From NCBI RefSeq assembly GCF_040712315.1, contig NC_134015.1, forward strand, positions 16,307,614-16,371,613: 64,000 bases of DNA, in the 5' to 3' direction. This document shows positions 22,753 through 34,867 of this stretch, piece by piece. The translations under genes and the position numbers were made by a program. The stretch is from Castanea sativa (Eukaryota; Streptophyta; Magnoliopsida; Fagales; Fagaceae). The notes under the pieces were generated by a model. It worked only from the letters and a program-made list of their open reading frames with translations. It ran no database searches and had not been told where the DNA came from. Position 1 is the stretch's first letter. Each line of letters opens with the position of its first letter.

Positions 22753-23947
22753 CACACGCATGACAAGTTATAATTGGTGAAACATAAAGTGGACCATAAA
22801 ATGTGATACAGAGGATTTGTATTCCCTCTTAGTAAGGAGTCTAGTGACAAATCTCCGTGATTGTAACTCTTAGGTTTAAGTTTTGTAAATGTCCAACTTT
22901 TCACGCTTACCTTTCATGATTCTTGAACTTCCTTCCTAACAAGAATGGAGGAGATGTGTTGTGGGGAACCTTGGTGGCTGTTGCAAACATGTGCTCATTC
23001 ATCTTTACTTACCAAGATAGATTAGAAATTTGAAATTTGAATTAACGAGGTTGAACAAGCCTTTAGGCCATATGGTTTGGATGGTATAATGGCTAGGAAA
23101 ATAATGGACATTTTTCAATTTGAAATTTATTATGGTTTGATCTTTCAATTCAATCATTTGATTTTTGTACTCAAAGTGTCGTTTCAATTATTATAAACTC
23201 TAATATTCAGAATTAAATTCTTGCTCATCTAATGATTCAAATGACATTTTTAACTTTTCTGGGGGTGTCAACATAAATTACATATCAATAACTATACCCT
23301 AAGTTCCTCTCCCAACACCTTGTATATTGTGTAGGGTTCAATTGTTTGAGTCCAATTGGGATTGTTGTAAAATTAGAGATTAAGCTGTAAATTTCTTCTT
23401 TCTCTTCTCTCTTTTAACAATAAAGAGCCTTTAACTTGAACTTTGTTAGCATTTGGCATACTATACAGTTATAAAGTGCTTTGAAATTGTTCTATATATG
23501 AGAAATGACAAAAAAGGATGCCCTAAAAGTGTTCATGATTTATTTTAAAAATATTTATTTTCATACTTCATAGTCTCGTCTTTTTTGTTTTTGTTTTTTT
23601 TTTATCTTTTTGAGAAACATTTAAACTTATAGCTTCCGCTTCAAATAATTGCGTTCTTTATTATTGGGTCAAGACTTCATAGTCTCATCTTAATTGCTCA
23701 TTATTACATTTTTTGTTATCCCAAAATGCTTGTCCAATTAAATAGGCTAAAGATCATTGATTTACACTTTTCAAAATTTCTAAAATTTTATTTTATTTAA
23801 ACTTAAATTCTTGAAAGCTTATAAGGGAAGTTTTGAAGATTTTTGTTTCTTCACTTTAAGAGACATTTACAGTAAGTGATATATTTTTTAAAAAATTAGA
23901 TTTTCTAAATTGGACAAACACTATGGTACATGAGAACAATCAAATTT

Positions 23948-24102
23948 TTTTGAGAGAGTTTCAACCTATGACATCTGTTCTTGATGATAGCTTTTTCTCA
24001 TCAAACCAAGATACCAATTGGTTTTTGGTGTAGACGAGAATTGAACCCGAGATCTCTTATTCAGACATCAGAAACTTTACAAGTTGAGCTAACTGGAACC
24101 CA
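23948..24102 (-). mobile_element. tRNA-derived SINE, family A (unit 3 copy)
   Basis: The best-preserved copy: target repeats TGAGAACAATCAAATT (23931-23946) and TGAGAATAATCAAATT (24103-24118), a T-run at the plus-strand left end (poly(A) tail), and minus-strand boxes TTAGCTCAACTTG and GGGTTCAATTC. Confidence 0.75.
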
Positions 24103-24436
24103 TGAGAATAATCAAATTCAATTAATGGCCAATATATTTAACTATTATAATAGTTAATAATAGTCAAGGAGAAGACCCTAATGATAATGGAAAGTTTTTT
24201 TTTCCCAAGAAGAACCTCCTTCAATCCACTATATAGCGATTCATAAAACTATCAATGGTGTCTCTAGGATTTTTTTTTTTTTTTTTAGAGTGGTAATTAA
24301 GAAACTTAAATTATACAAAAATTAATCAAAAGAGAATTAGAATATTTCAACATCACAAAAAAAAAAAAAAAGCATGCAAATACATGAAGTTTTACAATTT
24401 TCTTATACAAATAATTTTTTTTAAAGCAAAAAGTGA

Positions 24437-24673
24437 CTAATAAGAAATTAAGTGAGAACTAAGAATGGTAAGATGAGAATAATAAAGTGAAAAATAGTCT
24501 AAAATGATGATAGAGAAGATAAAAATGGAGAAAGTGAAAGAGAGCAATGAATGATATATGTTGCGATTGGGAGCCAAACCACTGAGGATTAAAGCTCCCA
24601 ACATCACCAAGGAGCAAAGCTCTAAGCATGTCCTCGAAGAACTCACAGCCACATTCCTTCTTTTGGTATCCAT
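24437..24673 (-). CDS. Unidentified 78-codon ORF, unit 3 copy
   Basis: Counterpart of 3025-3261, same length, start and stop, with about ten residue changes including P to L and R to P. I do not recognise it. It may simply be a chance open frame in a recent duplicate. Confidence 0.2.
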   Translation of the reverse strand: MDTKRRNVAVSSSRTCLELCSLVMLGALILSGLAPNRNIYHSLLSFTFSIFIFSIIILDYFSLYYSHLTILSSHLISY

Positions 24674-24936
24674 TTTTAGGAAAATGAAATTAGAGATTAT
24701 TTAATTATTTTTATAAAATGGGTTGAACAAGTTACAAATCTAAATGATTAGGGGTTTTTATTTTTGGTTTCTTAAACAAGCTTTTGTTGAATATTTTGTT
24801 CATTTGTTGTTATTTGGCCTAATTTAGTTGTTATTTGGTCAATTTTGATTTTATTTGGCCTCATTTTTGTTGTTATTAAATTTTTTTTTTTTTTTAAGGA
24901 GTCAATGATTATATTGGGGGGCCAGATTATTTTTGT

Positions 24937-25088
24937 GTGTAATGATAGAGACAAAACAAAATGTCACAACAATTTCAATATATATTAGCATACAAAAAAA
25001 AAAAAAAAAATCCATGTGTGAGTTGGCATGCTAATTTTAAAATGTTGTGAAATTATTGCAATATTTTATTGTATCCCTAGCATTACTC
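24937..25088. mobile_element. Small MITE (TIR GAGTAATGCTAG), unit 3
   Basis: Counterpart of 3499-3638; the left TIR is slightly decayed (GTGTAATGATAG) and a longer A-run lies inside. Confidence 0.55.
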
Positions 25089-25098
25089 TTATTTTTAT

Positions 25099-25257
25099 GA
25101 GAAGTGTTACGTCCACAATATTTTCACAATACATCATAGGTGTTTAGTTGTTATTGGTTCAAATTTGAATTTGTCACTGAGATTACTTTTTTGCCCCGAC
25201 AATAACAATCTACCACTTAGAATTTGTTGTGAAAATGTTATAGACATAACATTTTTC
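25099..25257. mobile_element. Small MITE (ACGTCCACAA family), unit 3
   Basis: Counterpart of 3648-3807, starting GAGAAGTGTTACGTCCACAA. Confidence 0.55.
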
Positions 25258-26556
25258 TATTTTGATTGAACCCAAATTCTTGAGATTATCATATTAGATT
25301 GGTTAATATTCTTTTAGGATAGACAAAACATGTTAATTGAAATATAATTATGTATAATATTTTTTTTTGGCAAGTATAATTTTTTTTTTTTTTTGGACAA
25401 GTTAGGGTGTTCTTGTAACCACCTTGACTATAATGTGTATCGGCCCTAGAAAACTATTCATGTGGAATAAAATTATGTCTCATCAAATCATTTTAACAAG
25501 TTCATAACTCATTAAAACTGATTTTTAATAAGTTCATAACTCCGTAAAACATGACAAACTTTTCGTGGGTAGTTGTTTGAATTTGTACTCGCAAATACAA
25601 CACCTACAAGACTAACCATAAAAACCTTATGATTTTAGTACCTGCACTACAAGTAGAATTAGAGTCATTTTTCTGCATATTCCAAAAGTACATTGGTAGT
25701 TGGGTCCTATAATTGGTTTGAAAATGTTGGTCATAACTCATAATATCTCTACTGCCGCGTTATACTCTTTGTTCTCTTTTTTCTCTCATTAGACAAAACC
25801 ATATGGAAGCTGAGAACATAGAATGGCAAAATATTATTTTGAAGTCGGGAGTATTAGTTGTTAAGGTGATTCTCTTCAAGAAGAGGTTGTATGAGTTTAC
25901 TCAAATTTCAGACAAAAGATGCCCACTGTGTGGAATGAAGACTCCGGTTTCTACTAGTTTAACAGATGTAGGTAAATGGAACTTGGTTTGGTCTAGTTCA
26001 AACTTGGTCTAAATGACCTCTACCTTAGGCCTCATTAGCAACTTAGACACACACCTCGGTAGCCCAAGTATGCAGAATATAGGGATGACGTGACACTAGT
26101 ACTCCTCTTAACTGAATGATCCATGTATTTGGACAATGTAAAAATCACAAAGTTCAGAGCAAGAAAATCAGAATCAAGAAAAAGAAAGAGTTATTAATAG
26201 CTTTGCTATCACTCTATAAACAACTTTCTATTTGCAACAAGAAAAAGAAAATTTACTCATCTAATCAAAGTAAAGGTAAACAAATAACTCTGATTTCTGT
26301 TACAGATACCCCCATTGACAGTCTATGGCTTTATATGCTGCACTTAAGCTCCGTGATAAAATTAAGCTCAATTGTATATAGCCTTAATAGAAGAGTAAAT
26401 TTGATAAATTTCCTTGTTTTAGTAAAGTCAAAATGGTCAAAGTGAGCTTAATATTACTACATACAGAAAAACAGTTAACTGAATATCAATGTTGGTTGAA
26501 CAAAAAGAACTCGAAATAATAAAACTCTACAAGTAGAAATTTACTACTTATTTGCA

Positions 26557-28324
26557 ATGAAGGTTGGGCAAGATGTCATTGATGAGCCAGTTTGCCATAT
26601 ACTGCTAAGCCTTTTGTGTCAAATGAACTCTATCCCAGCTGATGCGTTCATCTGGATTGGGTCAAAAAGTTGCATCTGGAGCTCCACACAGTTTGATCAA
26701 GCTATAGTCATGATCATCTCCAACACCACAGCAAGATTTTTGCAAAGATGCAGCATCAAATCCTGTCCACTAAATCCCCATCATGTCATATTATATTAGA
26801 CTTGTATTAGAACTTTAAAAGTAGAGAGAGACTCACAAAGAAGTTCAGCTTAACGGTAAACCCATTGGAAAGCATTGTAATAATTCCCATATACTATAAC
26901 AACATTAGGATGTTCTTTTCTCAAATCTTCAAGGGCTCTTCTGAGTTGATCATTGTGGTATGTTGAGAAATTATTCATTCCCCTCAAGCAGTGAAATTTA
27001 ACACAAGCAGCAGAATTGTTAGTCTTGAACAATGTAAGAGAGATTGGTAAACAGCCTATGGGAAAGTTTCCAGGGACAACACTTGGGTAGCACCAAAACC
27101 AATGACCCTCTGGAACCAATATTATATAGAATTATGAATCAATAATCGTAGCAAGCCATTTAATTTGCAAGAAAAAAATAGAAGAAATTTATTTTGTTTA
27201 CTAAGAAAACTTACTGTTACAGCATCCTTTATTGCTTGGACAACTTTTGGAACTATCTCTCTGACCTCCTCAATTGTTTTACCTTGAAAAATGCATAGCT
27301 ATATCATTCCCTCCAATTTCTCCAACCATGAATAGGGCTGTTTTAAGCTTCTCGGCGCAATCTATCCAACATCAAAAGAAAAGAAAAAAAAGTTGAATAG
27401 TACATAATATATTTAACTTGGTATTATATGCTTAATTCGAATGAGAGGCTAACCATCAATATTGTGACAGATCCCATTGTAATAGGTAGACACCCAATCC
27501 AGTTGAACATTGAGAGATCTTCTAGTATCAGAGTTTAAAATATTCTTTTTTGCAAGAACTTCAGTAGGCAAAGTAGTAGAGCAAGCCACTGCAAAATTCT
27601 GCCCATGACCGCTAAAAACCAATGCATCCTGAGCCAAGTAGGGGGGGAGAAAGGGTACTCCAGCTGCTAGAGCTGTGAAATCATATTAACAGACAAATTT
27701 AGTTTAATATAACTTTCACAATAATATTGGTTAATAAGGTGGGTCTGAATCCTACACCTGCAATCAAGTTGAACAAAGGAATAAATTTGGACTTGCTTAA
27801 TGTACACAAGTAGTTAAAAACTCAAACATAACTAATAATGCTTAGCCCGTAACCATTGAACAAAGGATGTTTCTAGACTCGAACATGAATTAGTATAAAC
27901 TTTACGGTTTTTGGGGTGGGGGGTTAAGAAATCGTGTTTTCAGTTTGTCAGGTTGTTGCTTAACTGCCTTTCTGTGTACTTTTAAACAATCCAACAGCAA
28001 CTAAAAAGAACAAATAAATAAACATCAACGACAACATGTTTGATTCTTACCAAAATAATCAATCATTAGCAACCCATTGGAGCACCGGCCAGTGCCATTG
28101 TTGAAAAAGGTTTCGCCATAAGGAAGCCGAGCAAAAGGCGAAGCTGGGTCCTCATGAATAAAATTGCCAGTGTCAGAGATCGAGTCCCCCAGTTGATATA
28201 TTGCATCAAACATGCAAACCTCTAGGGAATGAGCATCAATGCAATGTGGAAGAAGAAGAAGAAGAAGAATAGAGAAAGAAGTGAGAGTGAAGAGCAAAGA
28301 GAAAACTGCATTGGTATTAGCCAT
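26557..28324 (-). pseudogene. GDSL esterase/lipase pseudogene (unit 3)
   Basis: All five exons of the intact gene can be found: 28051-28324, 27454-27672 (219 nt, as in unit 1), 27215-27361, about 26850-27108, and 26557 to about 26765. Exons 1 and 2 are open and keep the signal peptide and GDS block, here GDSISDTGN. Disabling changes follow: exon 3 is 147 nt, not 149, so the frame is lost just after GEIGGND; exon 4 has lost one base near ACCCAAGTGTTG and has a stop after VYR; exon 5 has in-frame stops after DATF and after LTQKA, and reads DRVH where the intact gene has DGIH. Splice borders are kept. Multiple independent lesions make a functional product implausible. Confidence 0.88.
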
Positions 28325-29722
28325 TGCTTAAGAGTCAAGACAGAAGCACTCAGTTTACTTATGGTTTTATATGAAACTACGAAATACAAAGCACCTCGTG
28401 CGAGGAGTTACCTGAGACTACTAAAGGATAAGAAATGCTACTTTCTGTTAACTGTGATTCACTAGTTCGGGATGATATTAGAGCCTATTTGGCATTAGTT
28501 TTAATTTTTAGCTTTTTAACTTTTAGTTTTGATGTACAGCCTTTTAAATCTCACGTTTTTTTCGCATCATTTTACTTCTTTAATTTTCTTTCAAGACACA
28601 TATATGCCTTACACTTTCAACAAAAAATTTCAACAAAAATCTGAATAAATTATTTTCAAACGAACACTAAACTTTCTGAAATAGTAATTTTAGTTAAAGT
28701 TAAACCCCAATAATTTTACTTAAAGTTAAACCCCAACAAAATACTACTCTCTCCATCCCCTTTCCTTTTATTTTTTTTTTCTTTTTTATTTTCTGTCTAT
28801 TTTATTTGAGCACACCACCCTATTATACACAAAGTACACCCGATTCACTTTTTGCACTAAAATAGTGACTACAAGGCATTATTTTAGTTCAAAAAATAAT
28901 TTTAACCAAAATAGTAATTACAAGACATGATTTTAATTCAAAAAATAATTTATGTGTACTATGTGTTCAACAAATGTATAAACTAACAATTAGCCATTTC
29001 ATTTTGGAATGTTCTAAAATATAGTCAACTTTGAAAAGTTAATGAAGAAAATTTTGGTGTGACATAAAATTTTTTATGTCACACCAAACCGTTGAAAACA
29101 TTTTAATTAAAAATATTTACATTTAAAAATATGAAAAATCATATTATTTATTTATTTTATAATATCAAATGAAAATCAAGCTTTTGAAAGCTCACACCTT
29201 TTTATGTCATCATTCTAATATAAATAAATAAATAAATATAGTGTTGAATTAGGTTAATTTAAACTAATTATAAAATTAGATTTTAGTTTTTAAAAACAAA
29301 TTATAATTATTTAGATCATTTATTTTTATTAGTGTGGATTTGCTACTTGACTATTTTTAGGAACAAATCAAGAAAAGCAAAAATATATCTTTATTTCATT
29401 AAAAAATCACACTATTCAATAAAAATATGAAAATTACATCACATATCTTAATTATACAATCTTTTTTTAAAAATACATTGCCTTAATTTTTTGTTACAAT
29501 CTAAGAAAAAAGAAGGTTACATGGAAGTTAAGAAAACTAATATAAACCCTTGGTCTAAACTTGGAAGCTAAGTGGTAAGGCGGAAAGCTATTAGTCATTC
29601 AATTCATCTTGTCCAATCCAAATATTGGTATCCTAGGAATTAATTGCCAATTTTGTTTGCTTCCCACTATCAGATAATTTCATAAATGGCATGTCAAACA
29701 CGAGAAAATAATTTAATAAATA
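28325..29722. other. GDSL pseudogene upstream region into unit 4, non-coding
   Basis: Diverged counterpart of 6600-7770: TTCTGTTAACTGTGATTC and GTCACACCAAACC phrases align, but the MITE at 7286 is not seen. From about 29270 it passes into diverged unit 4 (AACTAATTATAAAATTAG, TTTTTAGGAACAAATC). No gene. Confidence 0.5.
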
Positions 29723-29723
29723 A

Positions 29724-29990
29724 TGTTAAAGGCCGAATTATTTGTATTGAATTATATGTAATACGGTACACCGGTATGTCTATATAAACAATAAGAGTGT
29801 GATACAAGTAATTAAAGTTCCATGGTCCTATAGCTTGTTGGGCTTATACTAACAGCTCCCCTCAAACTCATGTTAAGTGAAGTAAGACCAACTAAAATTT
29901 GGACACTAAATTACGAAAGCAACTTGGTGGAGGAGACTAGCTTGATGAAGATATCAAGTAATTGACCTTGTGAGGAGACAAATCGTAATT
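29724..29990 (-). mobile_element. Ty1/copia remnant: pol C-terminus, PPT and 131-bp LTR
   Basis: On the minus strand a short RNase H tail reads SSQGQLLDIFIKLVSSTKL, resembling the SSQDQLADIFTK ending of plant copia polyproteins. A purine tract GAGTTTGAGGGGAGC (29855-29869) follows, then a short LTR from TGTTAGTATAAGCC (29854) to CTTTAACA (29724). The upstream part and other LTR are missing. Confidence 0.65.
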
Positions 29991-30597
29991 GCAAGGTGGC
30001 TTGTATTCAAACAAATAAAAAGTAGAAAAATCATTATTAGTCCACAAGGTGTAAAGATCAAATATGGAAAAGATAAGCCTAAACTTCCAAATCTTTTTCA
30101 AGATAAGCCTAAACATGCAAATCTTATCATAATGATAAATGAGTATCACGTTTGACACACTCTTTAAAAATAAGCTCATGGATTGCTTATTAAGACCAAA
30201 TCTATGTCATGCATGGATTAATGTAATTCAAGATATCATATCTCATCTCACACAATCAAGTTTTCAAAAATATTTATTCTATTTGCCATCAATTTTTTCT
30301 TTAATTTTAGTTTATTTGCTTATATGAAAATTTTTAAAGCCTTGTTTTACATCATACCATAACTAACTCCCAACAACTAAGAAATAAACAATCAGTATTA
30401 GTTGCAACCAAATGCACATATATACGCTTAACCCTAACTAATGCAATATCCTTGGATCTTCGAGATTGTAATTTTGGGATTAAGCATTTATAAATGTCCA
30501 ACTTTTCACTTACTTTCACGATCCATGAACTTCCTCTCTACGTGGAATGGAGGAGACGTGTTTTGGAGTGCATTGGTGGCTATTGCAAACATGTGCT

Positions 30598-30814
30598 TAG
30601 GGATGGCCAAACTCATAGGGTCATGGGTATCCTACCCCATTTGACCGGAAAATTCCGAGTAATACCGGTTCATCATGGGTAAAAGGTTATTGGGCTGGAT
30701 TTGGATATTAACCAAAATTTCTGGGTCGGGTTTGGATATTGCGTGAAATCGACTTGTATTATATCCCTTGGGTGAATTTTTTACGTTCATGTTAATTAGG
30801 TGATTTTTGAGTTG
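30598..30814. mobile_element. hAT-like MITE fragment
   Basis: Starts TAGGGATGGCCAAACTC inside unit 4 where units 1-3 continue with host spacer, and contains GGGTCGGGTTTGGATAT words typical of plant hAT MITEs starting TAGGGATGGC. The right end could not be identified; it abuts the target site of the following solo LTR. Confidence 0.45.
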
Positions 30815-30819
30815 CCTAG

Positions 30820-31286
30820 TGATGAAGTCTATTCGTCAGTAGAGTGGGTTGGTCCAGATGATGTCGGGACCTTGTCACTGCTCCTGCAAAATAGGACTAA
30901 AGCTTTCCTAAGATGAACACCAGTGTAGCGCCTGCCACAACGTCTCTGATGCCTAAGTTAGTATGTAGAAATCCTTTGAGAGTAAAATAAGAAGTGTAAA
31001 AGTATCTCTATGGGTCGGAATTATGTACCTTCTATGTTCCTAATGAGTGTGTATATATAGTTTTGTGGTTTCTAGCCGTTGGGGCCTTTGATTGTGGTTT
31101 TAATGCTCTTCTTGTAATGCCCGCATGTCTTGATGGGGCTTCAACGGTCTGACAGTTGGTTAGTAACTGTCTGTGGCATTAAATCCTCTTATTAATGATT
31201 TGCCTGTCCTCGTCCATGCTGCTTTGTGGGTGGACGAAGGTGTTTCATGAGCTCGTCCAAGAGAAGGTATCTCGTCAGTCCCATCA
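30820..31286. mobile_element. Solo LTR related to the gypsy element, TSD CCTAG
   Basis: 467 bp from TGATGAAGTCTATTCG to CGTCAGTCCCATCA with the duplication CCTAG at 30815-30819 and 31287-31291. Its ends and internal phrases (GTCCAGATGAT, GCCTGCCACAAC) match the LTRs of the full element that starts 129 bp further right, so it is a related subfamily. Confidence 0.9.
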
Positions 31287-31414
31287 CCTAGATAGACTAG
31301 AAATTTGAAATTTGAATTCAATAAGGTTGAACAAGCCTTTGGGCCACATGGTTTGGATGGTATAATGGCTATAAGAAAAGAATTAAAAAAAATTTGGTGT
31401 TGGCCTATGATGCT

Positions 31415-31917
31415 TGTTGAAGCAGAATATCGTCAGTTGAGGAAGGTTCGTCCAGATGAATACCAGTCGGTGGGAGTCCGTCCAGGCGATAACTGTGTCA
31501 CTCCTGCGAATAAGACAAGTTTCTTTACTTGGTCACCGGTGTGGTGCCTGCCACAACACCTCCGATGCCAAAGTTAGCTCAAAAAGAAAATAGAGTTTTT
31601 ATAAAGGAATTGATTTGTTCTTTATGCAATTGTGTCCCCTTTATGTGGGTGGTGCTTCTCCTTTATATACCTTTTTTTGATGTCTAGCCGTTGTGGCATT
31701 AATTCTTGGCTTAACGGTGCTCCTGGCCGAGTAATGGTTCTTTAATATGTTTCCAACGGTCTACCCAGCTGGCATCGTAACCGCTCGAGGTATTACTGCT
31801 GGCATTGAATCATTTTGGTGCCTTCATCAGTGACGTGGCAATTTTTCTCTCGTCATGGGGGTATAGGTCGTCTGTAGCATTATACCCGTCTGTGAGCCAT
31901 TCTCGTCATTCCCATCA
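31415..31917 (-). repeat. 3' LTR of the gypsy element
   Basis: 503 bp, TGTTGAAGCAGAATATC to TCGTCATTCCCATCA on the plus strand. A G-rich tract (GGGGGCATC on the minus strand, 31918-31926) next to it is the polypurine tract. Confidence 0.9.
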
Positions 31918-32661
31918 GATGCCCCCGGATCATGTGGTCGTCGTGACACGTCACGTCGTCCACAGGATGCGAATCGTTCGAATACGTCGTCCACAGAATG
32001 CGAATCGTTTGAGATGCAGATGACTTTTGGGGTTTCGTACTGTAATAAAGGCGTAGTGGCGGCGCCATTCTGGTTGTTGCCACGTGGCGCTTACTGGTGG
32101 GTGCAGTTACTGTTTCTTTTGTGCGACCCTTGGGTTTCCCGCTAATTTGCGGTTTTTTTTTTTTTTCTGGGCTTCGTTTAAAAACCCCCACTTTTCCTCT
32201 TCTTTTTTGTTTCTCATCTTCTAAAATTTCCTGTTTATGCTATTTCTTCGATTCTCTGTGAACTAGTGCGCATTCTCCATTTCTCCAAAGCTGGTGCAAG
32301 GCAGGGTTCTCTAGCTTCTCTATCCGAGGTACGTTCTTCCCTTCTCGATTTTTCCTTTCTTTTTCCTTTTCTTTCATTCTTCCCCGTTTTTTTTTTTGAA
32401 TGAGATTCTGATGCCCCCTTTTTCCTTTTTTTTTTTTTTAGCTTCTTTGGTCTTTCTATGATAGATAGTTCTGAGGTTTGGGTTATTTGTCCTTCGGTCT
32501 CTTTCCTTTTCGCGCGCTTAGGAGGGTTTGTAGAAGTTTCCCCAAACCTTGAGGGTTTTGTCTCAGAGGGTAACGGTTTGGGAGTGGTGGTGGCCAATTT
32601 GTTGCCATTGCTTCGTCTATCCGTCAATTGGTTGGGGAATTTGTTAAGGGAGTGGGTAGAG

Positions 32662-34648
32662 ATGTCTAAGGTGAGGACTAGTGAGCTTGAGACCGGGTTG
32701 TCATCTAGTGACAACCCAGTGGGGGGAGATACCGCCATCTCTTCCTTCCGGGAGGTCAGGGCTTTCCATGCCCTTAGAGAGGTATGTGGGCTGGATTCTG
32801 AGACTCTAGGTCGATTTAGGGAAAGATTTCAGTTCCCGGAGCGGGTTAGGGTTCGTTTGCCAACCAAGGAGGATCGGGCTTGTCATTCTTTCCACAGGGA
32901 GGTACTGCTTTTATGAGTCTTCCTTTATGCGGGTTGAGGCTCCGGTCCATCCCTTTTTTATGGAGTTGTTAGATCGTTACGGCATTGCTCCGGGGCAACT
33001 TATGCCTAACTCTGGAGAATCGGTGTTTGTATGGGAATATGGTGCCGCGGCTACGACGGTGGAGAGCTTAGGGTGGACGAGTTCACCTATTTGTACCGTC
33101 TAAAGGAGTCTAAAGAGTTCGGGTACTATGAGTTAGTCCCATGGGAAAAGAGGACCAGGATCGTCCGAAATCTACCCTCGTCTTTCAGGTACTAGAAATC
33201 CCGGTTCTTCTTTGTGTCGGGGGACAATTTTGAAACCCCCTCTGGAGGGGTTTGGGGTGAACTCCCGAGGCTATCTCGTCAATGGAGGACCCCAAACTTA
33301 GGTGCGTCATTACTTATTTCCGTCACCCAAGTTTCGTTGAACTTGACTCTCTCTTTTTTTTTTAAACTTCTCTGTTCATTGTTTTGCACAGTAAAAAGGC
33401 GTCCTAAGCTCAAGAGTAGATATAAGGAACGTGTGGAGAAGGCGATCGAGTACGCGCGGACAATTGAGGATTGGGACGACCTTGTGGATCCGCGCACTCT
33501 TGCGTTTTACTGCCTCGGCCCCGAACCTTCTGCTTTCGTCTTGCGTAACCTCAGGATTGAAGGAAAAAAAAGTAATTTTCGCCTCGTGTATTTCTTTCTC
33601 ATGTATGTTCCTTTCACATGTTTTTTTTTTTTTTATACGTTCCTTTCTTGCAGAGATGACGACCAAGTTTAACAAGGGCATGTATGACAAGATGAGAGTG
33701 AAAAAGGACGAACCTTTATCCCACCTCGGGAAGAAGGTGGTACGCATTACCGGGAAGGGCCCTCCGGTTACTTCTGCGGCTTTTATCACGCATCTCGCCT
33801 CCGGGACTGACACGACGAGGTCAGCCTCTCCTGCTGCCTCTATCGAGGAGATCCCCACTCCTGCTTCTAAGAAGCAGCGAACTTCAGACAAGGGGAAGGA
33901 GAAAGTTGATTCCCGTTCGTCATCAATCTGGGACGACGAGAAACTTGCCGTGGACAGAGCTCGTGAGGTGGTGACGGCGGAGGACTTGAGGGTCTTCTCA
34001 GGCTCATCAGCAAAGGACCTTGTGGATCGTCATTTGCACAAGCTGGTCCAGGTAATGCCCTTGTGTTATTTTTGCTTCATATGCCCGTTCACTTCTCCCT
34101 TCTCCTTTTTTTTTTTTGAATGTGACCTCCCTGTGTGTTCTACAGGTGTTGGGGGAGAGTATTCATCTTTCCTCTGAGTATTTAGCTCAGGAGGCCAAGG
34201 TCGAGTCTGCTTTATCGCAGATATCGGTCTTGGAGATGGATAATTCAAAGCTGAAGAAGGAGCTTATAACCGCCATGGGTGAGGCCAATACTGCCAAGGA
34301 AGAGGCCAGGAAGATTCAGGATGACCTCGGGGCGGCGGCGGTTGGTTCCTAGAGAAGGACGAACAACTTGCTTCTGCTCGGGAGAGGCTGAAGGGGGTTG
34401 CTGCGAGGGCCATAGAGGGCTTCCAGCAAACAGAAGAGTACAACTCTGTCCTCTTCAGCTGGTACTTCAAGGGATTCGAGCTGCTGCGGAGATACCTGAT
34501 CAAACACCCCTCTGGAGTAAACTTGGAGACGCTAGATATGGAGGAGGTAGATAAAGAGATGTCTGCTGACGAGGCTGCGCAGCAATCTGTTCCTGATGCT
34601 AGTACCCCAGCTGAAGTTCCTCCTGCTGATGAAGGAGAGGACGAATGA
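32662..34648 (+). pseudogene. Antisense intron-containing ORF of the gypsy element (Transposase_28-like)
   Basis: Runs opposite to gag-pol in the 3' region. From MSKVRTSELETG the translation continues through FHREV, then in another frame EAPVHPFFMELLDRYGIAPG and GQLMPNSGE, the signature of the plant 'putative gypsy type transposon' family (PF04195), then LVPWEKRTRIVRNL and WGELPRLSRQW. Likely introns are 33301 to about 33391, 33570-33651 and 34052-34145, each with GT and AG borders. Later exons encode a basic linker (PASKKQRTSDKGKEK) and a coiled coil (LAQEAKVESALSQISVLE), ending in an acidic tail before TGA at 34646-34648. Frameshifts near 32905, 33080-33110 and 34345 break it. Such extra ORFs are known in Tat elements; their function is unknown. 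Confidence 0.7.
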
Positions 34649-34867
34649 AAACTTTTTATAATTTCTGTTTGTGTTGTTTTTTTTTTTTTTTTTGGATGTG
34701 CCCTTTGTATTTTGGGCTTTAATTTGAGAACAATTTTACTCATATTTTTAGAATACTATTTTTTCTTTAAAGTAATTGCTCACTGCTCTTGGTTTTGTAG
34801 CTACTTGTTTTGTTGCCTTTACTTAGAATATACATCTGTTATTGCGGACTTCTTTCACTTAGGCTTT

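Larger units (their letters stand above)
21695..29270. repeat. Tandem duplication unit 3 (complete, about 7.6 kb)
   Basis: Repeats unit 1 from TCTAATTAATAGATTAGACT through spacer, SINE-B, SINE-A, the 78-codon ORF, both small MITEs and a GDSL gene. The spacer is nearly identical to unit 1, but the GDSL gene and its upstream region are much more diverged, suggesting gene conversion or duplication breakpoints inside the unit. A run of about 700 bp at 25850-26550 has no counterpart in unit 1 and no recognisable gene. Confidence 0.85.

Noticed and set aside
25803..26012. 69-codon plus-strand ORF in the unit 3 spacer
   Set aside because: Its first third is ordinary unit spacer also present in unit 1 at 4351, where the frame is not kept.
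32235..32738. Minus-strand ORF of 167 codons rich in Lys, Arg and Glu
   Set aside because: Low-complexity translation of a pyrimidine-rich leader of the antisense gene.
33376..33891. Minus-strand ORF of 171 codons in the gypsy 3' region
   Set aside because: Shadow of the antisense spliced gene; the plus strand shows family motifs and splice borders.
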